Positions 51,229 through 61,700 are shown, numbered from the stretch's first letter. The stretch is 64,000 bases of DNA from JANQIO01 sp965229625 (GCA_965229625.1 CBDDJJ010000001.1:806001-870000); one strand, 5' to 3'. Notes: generated by a model from the letters alone, not told the origin. Translations and numbers: made by a program.

Positions 51229-51926
51229 ACCGGTAGCACCTGAGCCGGCAGCGCCCAGTCGACAGGCGTTCTTCCCTTTGACTCCAGGTATTGGTTGGCC
51301 CGGCTGAAATGCCGGCAGCCGAAGAAGCCACGATGCGCGCTGAGTGGCGATGGATGGGGGGCACGCAGCACGCAATGCCGATGCTCGTCGATCACCGCAC
51401 CCTTGCGCTGTGCATACGATCCCCAGAGCATGAACACCACATGCTCGCAATCGCGATTGACCAGCTCGATGGCGCGGTCGGTGAACTGCTCCCAACCCTT
51501 GCCCTGGTGCGAGGCCGCCTGGCCGCGCTCGACACTCAGCACGCTGTTCAACAGCAATACGCCCTGGTCGGCCCAATGCGTCAGGCAGCCGTGCGCCGCC
51601 AGTGGTATGCCGAGGTCGTCCTGCAACTCCTTGTAGATATTCACCAGCGATGGCGGCAGGGCCACACCGGGTCGCACGGAGAAACACAGGCCGTGGGCCT
51701 GTCCGGGTCCGTGATAGGGATCCTGCCCGAGCACGACCACGCGGACCTGGTCCAGCGGCGTGTGATCGAAGGCGGCAAACATCTCGCCGCCCGGGGGGTA
51801 GATCACCTTGCCCGCATCTTTTTCGGCACGCAGGAAGGTCTTCAGCGACTGCATGTAGGGCTGGTCGAATTCGTCCCGCAAGCGCGCCAGCCAGCTGGCC
51901 TCCAGTTGAATGCCGGTGGCGGCCAA
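51225..51926 (-). CDS. ung: uracil-DNA glycosylase
   Basis: Family 1 UDG removing uracil from DNA. 233 residues: active-site water-activating motif VVLGQDPYHGPGQAHGLCFSV, LLLNSVLSVERGQAASH, and the DNA-intercalating HPSPLSAHRGFFGC. The best start is a TTG at 51924-51926. It is three bases after fbiC on the same strand, so it is read with the F420 operon. Confidence 0.95.
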   Translation of the reverse strand: MAATGIQLEASWLARLRDEFDQPYMQSLKTFLRAEKDAGKVIYPPGGEMFAAFDHTPLDQVRVVVLGQDPYHGPGQAHGLCFSVRPGVALPPSLVNIYKELQDDLGIPLAAHGCLTHWADQGVLLLNSVLSVERGQAASHQGKGWEQFTDRAIELVNRDCEHVVFMLWGSYAQRKGAVIDEHRHCVLRAPHPSPLSAHRGFFGCRHFSRANQYLESKGRTPVDWALPAQVLPV

Positions 51927-51929
51927 GTC

Positions 51930-54425
51930 TCAGCCCCGGTCGCTGCCTATCAAGGAGTTGCGCAACAGCTCGACGCGCTTACCTTCACCGCGCCGCTCAT
52001 AACGCGCCGCCGGTGTATTGACGACAGGGTCCAACGGTGACGCGGCAAGCGCCGCGCCACGGCGGCCCTCGGCGGCGGGCCGATAACAGGTATCACGCAG
52101 CCAGGGTTCGCGAGCGCGGGATGCGAGGAACGCCTCCATGTCCGACAGTGGCCACTCCTGGCCATGGGCAGCACCCGCGGCACGGGTAATCGTCTCGTTC
52201 ATGAGGGTACCGCCGAGGTCGTTGCAACCGGCATCCAGGCAGGCGGCGACCCCCGCCTCCCCCATTTTTACCCAGGAGGCCTGGATGTTGTCGAAGTAGG
52301 GGTACAGTGCCAGCCGCGCCACGGCGTGCATCAACACGGCCTCACGGAAGGTGGGGCCTCTGCGCGCCCGGCCCTTGAGGTACATTGGCGCCTCCATGTG
52401 CACAAACGGCAGTGGCACGAACTCGGTAAAGCCGCCGGTGCGTTGCTGCAACTCGCGCAGGCGCAGCAGGTGTCGCGCCCAGTGCTTCGGCTGTTCCACG
52501 TGGCCGTACATGATCGTCGCCGTGGTTCTGAAACCCACCCGGTGCGCAGTTTCCATTACTTCCAGCCACTGGGCGGTGTTGATCTTGTCCGGGCAGATGA
52601 CGGCCCGCACTTCGTCATCGAGGATCTCTGCCGCGGTGCCCGGCAGCGTGCCCAGTCCGGCGGCCTTCAATGCGCGCAGGTAATCCTCCAGCGACAGGCC
52701 CAGTGTATGAGCGCCCTGCCACACCTCCAGCGGCGAGAAAGCATGGACGTGCATGTCGGGGGTTGCGGCTTTCACCGTGGCAAGGATGTCCAGGTAGGTC
52801 TGGCCGGTGTACTCCGGGTGGATGCCCCCCTGCATGCACACCTCGGTGGCCCCCCGCTCCCAGGCCTCGCGGCAACGTCGCGCTATCTCATCTGCATCCA
52901 GGTCATAGGGGCGGCCGCGCAGGTTCTCGCTCAACTTGCCCTTGGAGAAAGCACAGAACTGGCACTTGAAGTAGCAGATATTGGTGTAGTTGATGTTGCG
53001 ATTGACGGCGTAGGACACGCGGTTGCCATGCCGTTCGCGGCGCAGTCGGTCCGCCGCCCGGCAGACCCAGGCAAACTCCGCGCCGCGAGCCTTGAACAGG
53101 CGTTCCACATCGGCCTCCGCCAACTCGGCACCGTCGCGGCAGCGCTCCACGGCCTCCACCAGGCGCGGATCGATATCGGCATCCGCAGGCTTTTGCCGCA
53201 TCTCCTCGAGCACCGCAGCCGGCGGCTCCAACTGGGCCCCGGGGCACCAGTCATCACTGCGCGCCAGCCCCTCGGCATCCGCCTGCTTCAGCACCGGCTC
53301 ACGTACGGCTTCGTGCAGCCACTGCTGGGGATCGTGCACATAGGCGGGGTACAACGTCAGCCGGGGCTGCAATACCTTGCCCGCGGCAGCGGTCTCGCGG
53401 GTGAGTTGCTCCAGGTGCGGCCAGGGAGCCTCCGGGTTGACGAAGTCGGGGGTCACCGGGGAGACCCCACCCCAGTCATTGATGCCCGCGGCGACAATCT
53501 GTGGCAGCACCCCGGGACTCAAGTTGGGCGGCGCCTGGATGTTCATTGCGGGGCCGAACAGGATGCGCGCCACGGCGATAGTCCACAGCAGCTCTTCCAG
53601 GTCCGGCTCCGGGGCCTGCGCCATCAGGGTGCCCGGCTTGGCGCGGAAGTTCTGGATGATCACTTCCTGTAGCTGGCCGTGGCGGCGATGGCTGGCGCGC
53701 AAGGCGAGCAAGGATTCGATGCGCTCGCGGCGGGTCTCGCCGATGCCGATCAGGATGCCTGAGGTAAACGGTACCTTCAGGCGCCCCGCCCGCTCTATGG
53801 TGTCGAGCCGACGGGCCGGCGCCTTGTCCGGCGAACCGTAGTGCGGCATGCCTTTTTCGCACAGCCGTTCCGAGGCAGACTCCAGCATGATGCCCATGGA
53901 GGCCGATACCTCGCGCAGGGCCAGCATCTCGGCATCGTCCATGCAGCCGGCGTTGATATGGGGCAGCACGCCGGTCTCTTCCAGCACCCTGCCCGCCACA
54001 TAAGTCAGGTAATCGAGCGTGGATTCGAATCCCAGTGACTCAAGTGCTTCGCGCGCCGCGCGATAGCGCAGCTCCGGCCGTTCACCGAGGGTGAACAGGG
54101 CTTCCTGGCAGCCCACCTCGGCGGCGGCCCGCACTTGCTGCAGCACCTCATCCACCGGCATATAGGCCTGCGGGATATGCCGGGGTGTCTGCGCAAAGGT
54201 GCAGTAGTGGCAGACGTCACGACACAGCTGGGTCAGCGGTATGAATACCTTTCGCGAGTAGGTGACCACGCTGCCGTGACCACTATCTCGCAGGCTGGCC
54301 GCTGCCTGTGCCAGGCGGGCGGTGTCGGAGAAATCCGCCAGCGCCAGGGCCTCAGCCTCCTCAGGCGGCGCCGCCAGCAGTTCCTGCAGCAGCGCATCGG
54401 TGGAGAGGTTTTCAAAGCCGGTCAT
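51930..54425 (-). CDS. fbiC: FO synthase, fused CofG-CofH
   Basis: Two radical-SAM domains making the deazaflavin FO from tyrosine and a flavin-pathway ribitylaminouracil. 831 residues: the CofG half has its iron-sulfur cysteines C68, C72 and C75 (LCRDVCHYC); the CofH half has C484, C488 and C491 (NICYFKCQFC) and the signature TEVCMQGGIHPEYTG. This is the fused form also found in actinobacteria, where it is called FbiC; archaea usually have separate proteins. Its ATG overlaps the cofC stop (ATGA). Confidence 0.95.
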   Translation of the reverse strand: MTGFENLSTDALLQELLAAPPEEAEALALADFSDTARLAQAAASLRDSGHGSVVTYSRKVFIPLTQLCRDVCHYCTFAQTPRHIPQAYMPVDEVLQQVRAAAEVGCQEALFTLGERPELRYRAAREALESLGFESTLDYLTYVAGRVLEETGVLPHINAGCMDDAEMLALREVSASMGIMLESASERLCEKGMPHYGSPDKAPARRLDTIERAGRLKVPFTSGILIGIGETRRERIESLLALRASHRRHGQLQEVIIQNFRAKPGTLMAQAPEPDLEELLWTIAVARILFGPAMNIQAPPNLSPGVLPQIVAAGINDWGGVSPVTPDFVNPEAPWPHLEQLTRETAAAGKVLQPRLTLYPAYVHDPQQWLHEAVREPVLKQADAEGLARSDDWCPGAQLEPPAAVLEEMRQKPADADIDPRLVEAVERCRDGAELAEADVERLFKARGAEFAWVCRAADRLRRERHGNRVSYAVNRNINYTNICYFKCQFCAFSKGKLSENLRGRPYDLDADEIARRCREAWERGATEVCMQGGIHPEYTGQTYLDILATVKAATPDMHVHAFSPLEVWQGAHTLGLSLEDYLRALKAAGLGTLPGTAAEILDDEVRAVICPDKINTAQWLEVMETAHRVGFRTTATIMYGHVEQPKHWARHLLRLRELQQRTGGFTEFVPLPFVHMEAPMYLKGRARRGPTFREAVLMHAVARLALYPYFDNIQASWVKMGEAGVAACLDAGCNDLGGTLMNETITRAAGAAHGQEWPLSDMEAFLASRAREPWLRDTCYRPAAEGRRGAALAASPLDPVVNTPAARYERRGEGKRVELLRNSLIGSDRG

Positions 54426-55183
54426 CGCACACCTCGCGTATTGGCCGCATAAAGGTCAGACAGGGCTCGCAGCCGGCGAGCGATATCGGATCGGCCAAGC
54501 AACGCCCGGGTATGGCTGCCGACGGTGCCATCGCCACCAACAGCGCCGAGCGCTTGCCAGGCGTCAATCAGGTCGGCGGGCTGGTCGATGTCCAGCGCCA
54601 CATCGGCTAGCAACTGCTCCTCGCAGGACAGACCCTGCTCAGCCGCCGCCTGCTGGTGGGCGGTGAAACTGTCATGACCGTAGTGGAATGGGGGCAGTGC
54701 CGAGGTACGGGCCAAGAGCATATTGGTGCCCTCACGGCGCCGGTCGGGTACCAGCAACACATCCGCAGTCGTCTCCTCGAACTGCCGGAGTGCGCGCTCA
54801 ACGCTCGCCGGCTGCAACAGGGGCAGGTCGCTGTGCACGATCATCACCGCATCAACGCCGGCCTGCCGCAGCCAGTCACAGCCGGCTGTGACTACATTAT
54901 TCAGCCCGCTGGCCTGGAGCGCTGATTCAGGCAGCCATTCGATAGAGTATTTGGCGGCCAGCATGTCGGCGGCAGGGTCGTCAGAGATCAACAGCACGCC
55001 GCCAAGACCCTCCGCCGTCGTCAGCGCCGTGAGCACGTCTTCGGCCATCGCCTGCGCCAGGGCGCGGCGCTCATGGGAGGCCAGCACGCCGCCGAGCCGA
55101 GTCTTGGCCTGCACCAGGTCCTTCAGTGGCAGCAGGGCCCAACAACCTTGCCGGGACTCTCGCAGATCGCCCTGAGTGTTCAC
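54422..55183 (-). CDS. cofC: 2-phospho-L-lactate (or PEP/3-PG) guanylyltransferase CofC
   Basis: Nucleotidyltransferase activating the phosphorylated linker of F420. 253 residues, MobA-like fold with LLPLKDLVQAKTRLGGVL near 16-33 (usual P-K-x-x-x-x-x-K-x-R-L), VMIVHSDLPLLQP with the metal-binding Asp, and RREGTNMLLARTSALPPFHYGHDSF. Phospholactate, phosphoenolpyruvate and phosphoglycerate versions exist in different lineages; the sequence alone does not tell me which. GTG start at 55181-55183 overlaps the cofD stop. Confidence 0.9.
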   Translation of the reverse strand: MNTQGDLRESRQGCWALLPLKDLVQAKTRLGGVLASHERRALAQAMAEDVLTALTTAEGLGGVLLISDDPAADMLAAKYSIEWLPESALQASGLNNVVTAGCDWLRQAGVDAVMIVHSDLPLLQPASVERALRQFEETTADVLLVPDRRREGTNMLLARTSALPPFHYGHDSFTAHQQAAAEQGLSCEEQLLADVALDIDQPADLIDAWQALGAVGGDGTVGSHTRALLGRSDIARRLRALSDLYAANTRGVR

Positions 55184-56127
55184 AGCGCCACCAGGCCAAC
55201 ATCGTCCAGCAGTGCGCGCGCAAGCTGCTCACGATCTGCCAGGGTCTTCATTACTGTGGGCGCGGTCATCAATCGCATTCCCGGCTCTTCCATTGAGTGC
55301 GCCAGTGTAGCGTCAGATTCGTCCAACACGAAAGTGTCTACCAGGCCGCGGTAGTGCTGCGCCACGGATGCGGCGCTGACCGGCAGTCCCAGTTCAGCCA
55401 TCATCTTCGCCGCCGGCCCTTTCAGCGCACGATCACCAACGATCGGCGAGACCGCATAGACCGGCGCCGCCGACGCTTGCAGCGCCGCCCTCACGCCGGG
55501 CAGACCGAGAATGGGATCAACGCTGACGAACGGGTTGGACGGGCAAATCACGATCAACGCCAGGGCCGGGTCGGCGAGCAGGGCCATGAACTCAGGCTGC
55601 GGTGTCGCCTGGTCCTGGCCCTCAAAGCGAAAGCCCCGGACTTCCGGCCTGCACTGCTCGCGAACGAAGTAGTGTTGGAACGGAAACTCCCCGTCGCGAC
55701 AGTCGACCAGCGTACGCACCGGGTGGTCGGACATCGGCAGCAGCCTGGTAACAAGGCCCAGCGCCGAACACAGCTTCTCGGTGGCCTGGCTGAGGCGGGC
55801 ACCGTCGCGCAGCATGGCGGTGCGATGGATATGGGTGGCGAGGTCCCGGTCTCCCAGCTGGAACCACTGTTCGGCGCCCAGTGTCCCCAGCGCCTCGAGA
55901 CACTGCCAGCTCTCCCCGGCCAGCCCCCATCCACGCTCGGTGTCATTGATGCCGGAGAGTGTGTACATGACCGTGTCGAGGTCGGGGGCGATATAAAGCC
56001 CCAGATGCTCAAAATCGTCGGCGGTATTGGCCACCACGGTGAGGGCGCCGTCGGGCAGTACCCGGTCGAGCCCCAGCGCCAGCTTGGCACCACCCACGCC
56101 ACCGGAAAGTGCCAATACCTTCTTCAC
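55180..56127 (-). CDS. cofD: 2-phospho-L-lactate transferase CofD (FbiA)
   Basis: Joins the activated linker to FO giving F420-0 or its dehydro form. 315 residues, beginning KKVLALSGGVGGAKLALGLDRVL, the glycine-rich FO/GDP-binding motif, with VVANTADDFEHLGLYIAPDLDTVMYTLSG and ICPSNPFVSVDPIL. The start is a GTG at 56125-56127, 16 bases after cofE. It overlaps cofC by four bases. Confidence 0.95.
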   Translation of the reverse strand: MKKVLALSGGVGGAKLALGLDRVLPDGALTVVANTADDFEHLGLYIAPDLDTVMYTLSGINDTERGWGLAGESWQCLEALGTLGAEQWFQLGDRDLATHIHRTAMLRDGARLSQATEKLCSALGLVTRLLPMSDHPVRTLVDCRDGEFPFQHYFVREQCRPEVRGFRFEGQDQATPQPEFMALLADPALALIVICPSNPFVSVDPILGLPGVRAALQASAAPVYAVSPIVGDRALKGPAAKMMAELGLPVSAASVAQHYRGLVDTFVLDESDATLAHSMEEPGMRLMTAPTVMKTLADREQLARALLDDVGLVAL

Positions 56128-56143
56128 CGGGTTGACCCAGCCA

Positions 56144-56908
56144 TCAGCGAAACATATCCATGGCGCGCGGCCGCAGCAGCGACTCCGAGCCCTGCTCGGA
56201 TGGTTGCCACTGAGCGCCCCGCACCAACACCGCCGGGCAGGCCTGGTTGGCCTGGCCCATCAACAGGGAAGCCGCGGCTGCCATCTCATCGGCAATCGCC
56301 ACTTCGGTCACTTCCAGTGGCCGGCCAAACAGGTCCAGCCGTCCGACCTGGTCTTCCACCGGATCGATGCCGCTGGTACCCAACGCGAAGCCCTGGGTGC
56401 CCTGGCGCCAGGCGCGCCCGGCGCTGTCATTGATGATGACTGCAAGCCCAGGGCCAAACGCCTGCTCCAGTGCGCCGCGAAGCCCAGCGGCACTGCCATC
56501 GGGGTCCTCAGGTAATAGCAACACGGCGGGGTCGTCCGTCCCCGGCAGGTTGGAGCGGTCGATTCCGGCATTGGCGTGAACATAGCCGAGCCGGTGCTCT
56601 ACGATGATCACGCCCGGGCGCACTCGCAGCACCTCGTTGGATTCGTCGAGAATGAGCTGTGCCAGCTCAGGTTCCTTGTCAGCCTGCTCGGCCAGTTGCC
56701 GGGCTTCCTCGCTCACTGCCACTGACGACAGGGTCACGTAACGGCCCTCGGCTTTGCTGACGATCTTTTGAGCCAGCACCAGGACATCGCCCGCTGTGAG
56801 TTCGATGCCGTTGTGTTCCAGCACCTCGAGCAACAGCGCCGCGAGATCGTCCCCCGGCTGTACCAGGGGAAAGGGTAGTAGCGGTACAAGTTGTACCGTC
56901 GGGGTCAT
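56144..56908 (-). CDS. cofE: F420-0:gamma-glutamyl ligase CofE (single-domain)
   Basis: GTP-dependent ligase adding glutamates to F420-0. 254 residues, the archaeal CofE length, with LAQKIVSKAEGRYVTLSS, RPGVIIVEHRLGYVHANAGIDRSN and IINDSAGRAWRQGTQGFALGTSG, which form the GTP and metal site. The C-terminal FMN domain of mycobacterial FbiB, which reduces the dehydro intermediate, is absent. ATG at 56906-56908 overlaps the npdG stop. Confidence 0.93.
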   Translation of the reverse strand: MTPTVQLVPLLPFPLVQPGDDLAALLLEVLEHNGIELTAGDVLVLAQKIVSKAEGRYVTLSSVAVSEEARQLAEQADKEPELAQLILDESNEVLRVRPGVIIVEHRLGYVHANAGIDRSNLPGTDDPAVLLLPEDPDGSAAGLRGALEQAFGPGLAVIINDSAGRAWRQGTQGFALGTSGIDPVEDQVGRLDLFGRPLEVTEVAIADEMAAAASLLMGQANQACPAVLVRGAQWQPSEQGSESLLRPRAMDMFR

Positions 56909-57591
56909 TCAGCGGAGTCCGGTCCCGTGATGGAAATACCGGCGTGACACTTGTACTGGCGATTGATGGTGATCAGCACCGATGTCAGCGCTTCGGCAGC
57001 GGCCGCATTGGCGATCGGCCCGGCGTGGAAACCGCGCATGCCGGCCGCTTCCACCAGGGTAATGACCTCGCCGCGGGCGTCCTTGCTGTCGCCGGTGACC
57101 AGCACATCGCACTCGATGCCGTGGCCTTCCTGCAGGTGGTGGGCGGCCACATTCTGGAAGGCGGAAACCACCTGCACCGTTTCGCCCAGCAGATCCTGGG
57201 CAATCTGGCCGGCCGAACCGCCTTCTGGTAGCTGCACACGCCCCACCTTGGGCGGCACCAGGGGCACGGTAACGTCGATGAGGATTTTGCCGCCGAGGGC
57301 ACTGCTGACATGCTCCAGGGTGCTGACCTGGTGGGCGAAGGGCACCGTCAGCGTGACAATGTCCGCCGCCTGAGCTGCCGCCAGGTTTTCCATGGCTTCG
57401 ACCGTCACCTCCGCAACGCCGCGCTCGGCCATGACTTCATGCAGGTCCGCGACCGCTGCCTCGGCTTTTTCCTGGGTGCGAGAGCCGATGATGACCCGGT
57501 AGCCAGCCTGCGCCCAGCGACGTGCCAGACCGGTGCCAAGATCACCCGTGCCCCCCAGTATTGCCAGTACTGGCAGCGATTCGTTCGTCAT
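56905..57591 (-). CDS. npdG: F420-dependent NADP oxidoreductase
   Basis: Transfers hydride between F420H2 and NADP+. From the ATG at 57589-57591 (AGAGGAAAG upstream) it is 228 residues, with the NADP motif ILGGTGDLGTGLARRWAQAG (family form GGTGDxG), IIGSRTQEKAEAA and VVSAFQNVAAHHLQ near the F420 site. It leads the F420 operon, so cofactor synthesis and use are co-expressed. The long frame upstream to 57708 includes the promoter and is not coding. Confidence 0.92.
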   Translation of the reverse strand: MTNESLPVLAILGGTGDLGTGLARRWAQAGYRVIIGSRTQEKAEAAVADLHEVMAERGVAEVTVEAMENLAAAQAADIVTLTVPFAHQVSTLEHVSSALGGKILIDVTVPLVPPKVGRVQLPEGGSAGQIAQDLLGETVQVVSAFQNVAAHHLQEGHGIECDVLVTGDSKDARGEVITLVEAAGMRGFHAGPIANAAAAEALTSVLITINRQYKCHAGISITGPDSAE

Positions 57592-57692
57592 AAGTCTTTC
57601 CTCTGAAATGCAGGTCTGCCGCTGGCAGCTTGCTGCTTGATTGCCTGGATGTTGGAACCCCGCTTGTGGCGGGGGTAGGATTGTGACCCGGC

Positions 57693-57721
57693 ATATTATG
57701 TAACTCACACCCCCATAACAA
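57693..57721 (-). promoter_or_regulatory. sigma-70 promoter of the F420 operon
   Basis: On the minus strand TTGTTA (57716-57721), a 17-base spacer and TAATAT (57693-57698). Transcription would start around 57686, leaving a leader of about 95 bases before npdG. The CATATTATG around the -10 is partly palindromic. No terminator separates the following six genes. Confidence 0.65.
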
Positions 57722-57770
57722 GCCGCGCCAACCGCGTGTCAGCGAGCCCGGCAGGCGCAATAAACTCGGG

Positions 57771-58559
57771 ATGCAGCACATGGAAAACCCACTTGACCTG
57801 GCCGGTAAAACGGCAATCGTGACCGGCGGCGCTCGCGGCGTCGGACGCGGTATTACCGAGCGCTTGCTGGAGGCCGGCGCCGAGGTGCATATCTGTGGAC
57901 GCAATGAACCGGAAACACTGCCGCTAGCCGGTGATCGGCGGGCCGTGTTCCACCACTGTGATGTCAGGGAAGCGGAGCAGGTCGAGGGCTTCGTGACTGC
58001 CGTGGCTGAGTCCGGCGACAGCCTGGACATCCTGGTGAACAATGCCGGCGGCGCTCCCGCTGCGGATGCCGCCACCGCATCACCGCGCTTCTCGACTGCC
58101 ATCATCGGACTCAACCTGCTGGCGCCGCTGCTGGTCGCCCAGGCCGCGAATCGGGTCATGCAGGACCAGCACCAGGGCGGCAATATCATCAATATCGCCA
58201 GCGTCAGCGCCCAGCGTCCCTCGCCCGGCACGGCCGCCTACGGCGCCGCCAAGGCCGGGCTGGCCAGCCTCGGCTCCTCTCTGGCGGTGGAATGGGCCCC
58301 CAGGGTGAGGGTCAACACGGTACTCTGCGGCCTGGTGCTCACGGAGCAGGCCCACCTGCACTACGGCGATGCAGAGGGTATCGCCCGGGTGGCCGATACG
58401 GTCCCGCTGGGCAGGCTGGCTGATCCCCGGGACATCGGTGACGCCTGCCTGTTCCTGGCCTCACCCCTGGCCAGCTACATCAGCGGCGCCAGCCTGCTGG
58501 TGCACGGCGGTGGCGAAAAGCCCGCCTTCCTGAGCGCCGCCAATGCGGAACAATCCTGA
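57771..58559 (+). CDS. SDR-family oxidoreductase
   Basis: Classical short-chain dehydrogenase of 262 residues: cofactor motif TGGARGVGRG, NNAGG, IASVSAQ with the catalytic Ser, and YGAAK with catalytic Tyr and Lys; SGASLLVHGGG ends the fold. Substrate unknown. It is divergent from the F420 operon across about 180 bases, and F420-linked pathways often include SDR-like steps, but it uses NAD(P)-type motifs. An ATG at 57780 (MENPLDLAGK) is an equally plausible start. Confidence 0.87.
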   Translation: MQHMENPLDLAGKTAIVTGGARGVGRGITERLLEAGAEVHICGRNEPETLPLAGDRRAVFHHCDVREAEQVEGFVTAVAESGDSLDILVNNAGGAPAADAATASPRFSTAIIGLNLLAPLLVAQAANRVMQDQHQGGNIINIASVSAQRPSPGTAAYGAAKAGLASLGSSLAVEWAPRVRVNTVLCGLVLTEQAHLHYGDAEGIARVADTVPLGRLADPRDIGDACLFLASPLASYISGASLLVHGGGEKPAFLSAANAEQS

Positions 58560-58615
58560 CTCCGTCAACCCCATGTTGCCCGCCGATGGCTAGCGCTATC
58601 GCCGGAACCCCGGGT

Positions 58616-58646
58616 TTGTCACCCGCGTGGCCGATCAGGTTATACT
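58616..58646 (+). promoter_or_regulatory. possible sigma-70 promoter of the DUF1631 gene
   Basis: TTGTCA (58616-58621) and TATACT (58641-58646) with a rather long 19-base spacer, about 120 bases before the gene. It is the only good -10 match in the 210-base gap. Confidence 0.4.
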
Positions 58647-58769
58647 CAACAGGCTATGTGCTGCCGGGGGCGCGACGGGGTGGTCGGCTACAACCGTTGC
58701 AACTATCGCAGCCAGTCGAATTGAAGCAGCAGCTACCAAGAGCAACAATTACAAAAGCAAAGGTTGAAC

Positions 58770-61700
58770 ATGTCGCAAGCTGAGGTACTGCCGGTAGCCC
58801 ACCCGGCGGAGCTTCACCTGGAAGGTGGGGCGAGCTACGCAGGCCAGGTCAGCGAGCTACTGGATCACGGCTTGCTGATCAGCGGCGTCCACCGTTCCGG
58901 CGCGGAAAAGACTGAAGCTCTGAAGATGCCGGTAGGCGCACGCGCCACACTGGCCTTCAGGAAAGTCTACGACGACGACGGCACCCTGCTGGAGCTTCCA
59001 GTCACGATCACCCTGGTCCACGGCCGCTCCCTCAACCTCGACATCCGCTCAAACGACACCGAACTCGTCGGCCGAATTCGCCGGTTGTTGATACCGGCAG
59101 ACTCAATCCGTTCCAGCGGTGATGCCAGTGCCAATCTCGCCGACTTCAGGGAACGCGCGCTGAGCCAGGCAGACCGCCTGATAGATCCCTTCATTATGGA
59201 CGCCGCCGACCGGATGATGGACCTCGCCTCCCAGCACGGCAATCGTGACCGCCAGGATGCGCTGTTCGAAGCCATGAACATCCTGCGTCGCGACCACCAG
59301 GAGATGCGCGAGATTTTCGGCAAGGAAATGTCCCGCTTCTTCGACGAACCGCTGCGGCCCGCAAATGAGTCCAGCGACGACCTGGACTCCGTCGATGCCG
59401 ACGACCTGGGACTGGTCGATATCCAGGATTTCGAAGACTCCCTGACCATCGACCGCATCGTGCGAGAAGCCCAGCGCAAGATGGGACTGACCATGGAGGC
59501 GCTCACCATTCGCTTTGCCGAGCTCTGCGGCACGGAGCCGATGGAGACACGCCTCCCCGTGCATGTCGCCCAGTTCTGTAGCGCCTTTCGCGAAGCCGTC
59601 ATTGGCGGCGGCGTCAATACGGTGGTGGTCTCTGACCTCTACAAATTCTTCGATAGCGAGATCGTCAAGAACCTTAACTCGTACTACAAGAGCCTGAACA
59701 CGTTCCTTCGCGACCGCGGTGTGCAGCCCGACCTGGACGAAGATCTCGACAAGCACGGCTCCCTGTTCGAGCGTTTGCAGAAACAGCGCGCCAAGTCTGC
59801 TCCGCGTCCCAAACCTGCGCCAGCTCCGGCGCCGGATTTGCCCAGCGAGGAAGAGGCCGCCGACCTGCTGGCCGATGCGCAGGATGCAGGCCTGGCATCC
59901 GGCTCGCCGGCGGCAACGCCTGGCGCCGCTGCCCGGGCCGGCAGTGCCGGCGCTCAGCCGGGTGCTACCGCCGGCGCGGCGGCTCCCGGAGCGGCGGCTC
60001 CCGGAACGGGTGCACCCGGTGGTGCACCTGCAGCGGCACCGGCCGGCGATGCCGGCCTTGCAGCGCCACCGCCGGGTCCGGTTGGCGGCGCTGCCAGCAG
60101 GCATTTCGACGCGCCCACGCTGTACCGGTCAGTTATTGACGCGCTCAACTTCCGCCGCGCGGCGCCAGTGGAAAGCGGCGGCACACTGGCCGGTGCGGCC
60201 GGCACTGGAACCGGCACGGGCGGTCCGCCAGCCACCTCGGATGCACTGGCCACGGTGTTGTCTCAGTTGCAGTCGAACGAGCAGGTCAGGTCAGAACTGC
60301 GCGAACAGCGTTCGGTGCGCCAGTACCTCGCCGATCGCCAGGCCGACATGCCCGGGCTGGAGGGTACCGACGGTTTTGAGGCGGACAGCGTCAATCAACT
60401 CGACCTGGTAGACAACCTGTTCTCGGATATCTCGGTTGAGGTCGATGTCGAGCCCGAACTGAGGCCGATCGTCGGCGACCTGCAGATTCCGCTCGCCAAA
60501 CTGGCGCTGCTGGAACCTCAGTTCTTCGCGGACCAGGCGCACCCGGCGCGCGGAGTAATCGACAAGGTTACGCAACTGGCCAACTCCAGCAATTACCCCA
60601 ACCGGGCCCTGGAGACCAAGGTCTCCGGGATCATCGACAATATCGTCAAGAACTACGAGACCGACAGCCAGGTATTCGCCAGCGCCCTGGATGAGCTGGA
60701 CGGCCTGTCTGCGCAGCAGAAGAAGGCCCTGGAGCGCAACGTCGAGCGGGTGGTCAAAACCCAGGACGGCCAGGAGAAACTTCGCAAGGCTGAAAAAGCC
60801 GTGGAAAAAGTCCTGCGCTCGCGCATCCGGCAACCGCAGGCGCCGCGGCCGCTGGTTGACCTGGTCGACAAGGGCTGGCGCGACCTGCTCAAGCTGACCT
60901 ATGTGAAGCAGGGGCCCAACAGCCGGGCCTGGAAGGATTACGTCAAGACCCTCGACCTGTTGTCGCTGTGGTTGATGCAGAAAAAACAGGGAGAGGCAGA
61001 GGACGAGCAGGTACAGGTGGAACGTGCCCTGGAAGCGGAACCCTTGCTGGACATGGTCAGCCAGCAGATCTCCGAGGCGCTGCCCACCCACATGGAGCAC
61101 GAGCCAGTGCTGGACAACCTGCGCGAGGTGCTGGCGGGACGGGCCGAACTCGAATACGTGGACGTGCAGCCCCCGGAGGAATCCGAAGAGCGCGATTCCG
61201 AAGAGATTCGCAAAAAGGTTGATACGCTGCCGAGGCTCAGGCGTTGGGTACGGCGCGTGGAAGACCTGGAGCGCGGCGCCTGGCTCACCTATCGCGACAA
61301 GCAGGGCGCCAAGCGGCGCATGCAGCTGGCCTGGATCAACGAAGACGGTGACCGCTTCATCTTCGTCAATGAACGCGGCCAGAAAGTGGCCGACGTGACC
61401 GGCGTTGAGCTGGCGCGACAGCTTTCCAAGGGTGTCAAGCCGCCCACCCCCAGCGAAGAATTGCCGCTGGTGGACCAGTCAATGTACAAGACGCTGGAGC
61501 ACGTGCAGCGCTCGCTCAGCTTCGAGAAAAACCACGACAGCCTCACCCGGCTTATCAACCGCGACACTTTCATGGAGCAATTGGAACAGGCGCTGGAACA
61601 CGCCAGGGCCAAACACTCCAACCACGCCCTGCTCTACATCGACATCGACAAGTTCGGCCTGGTCAATCAGGTTTATGACGAGACCACCGGCGACCAGATC

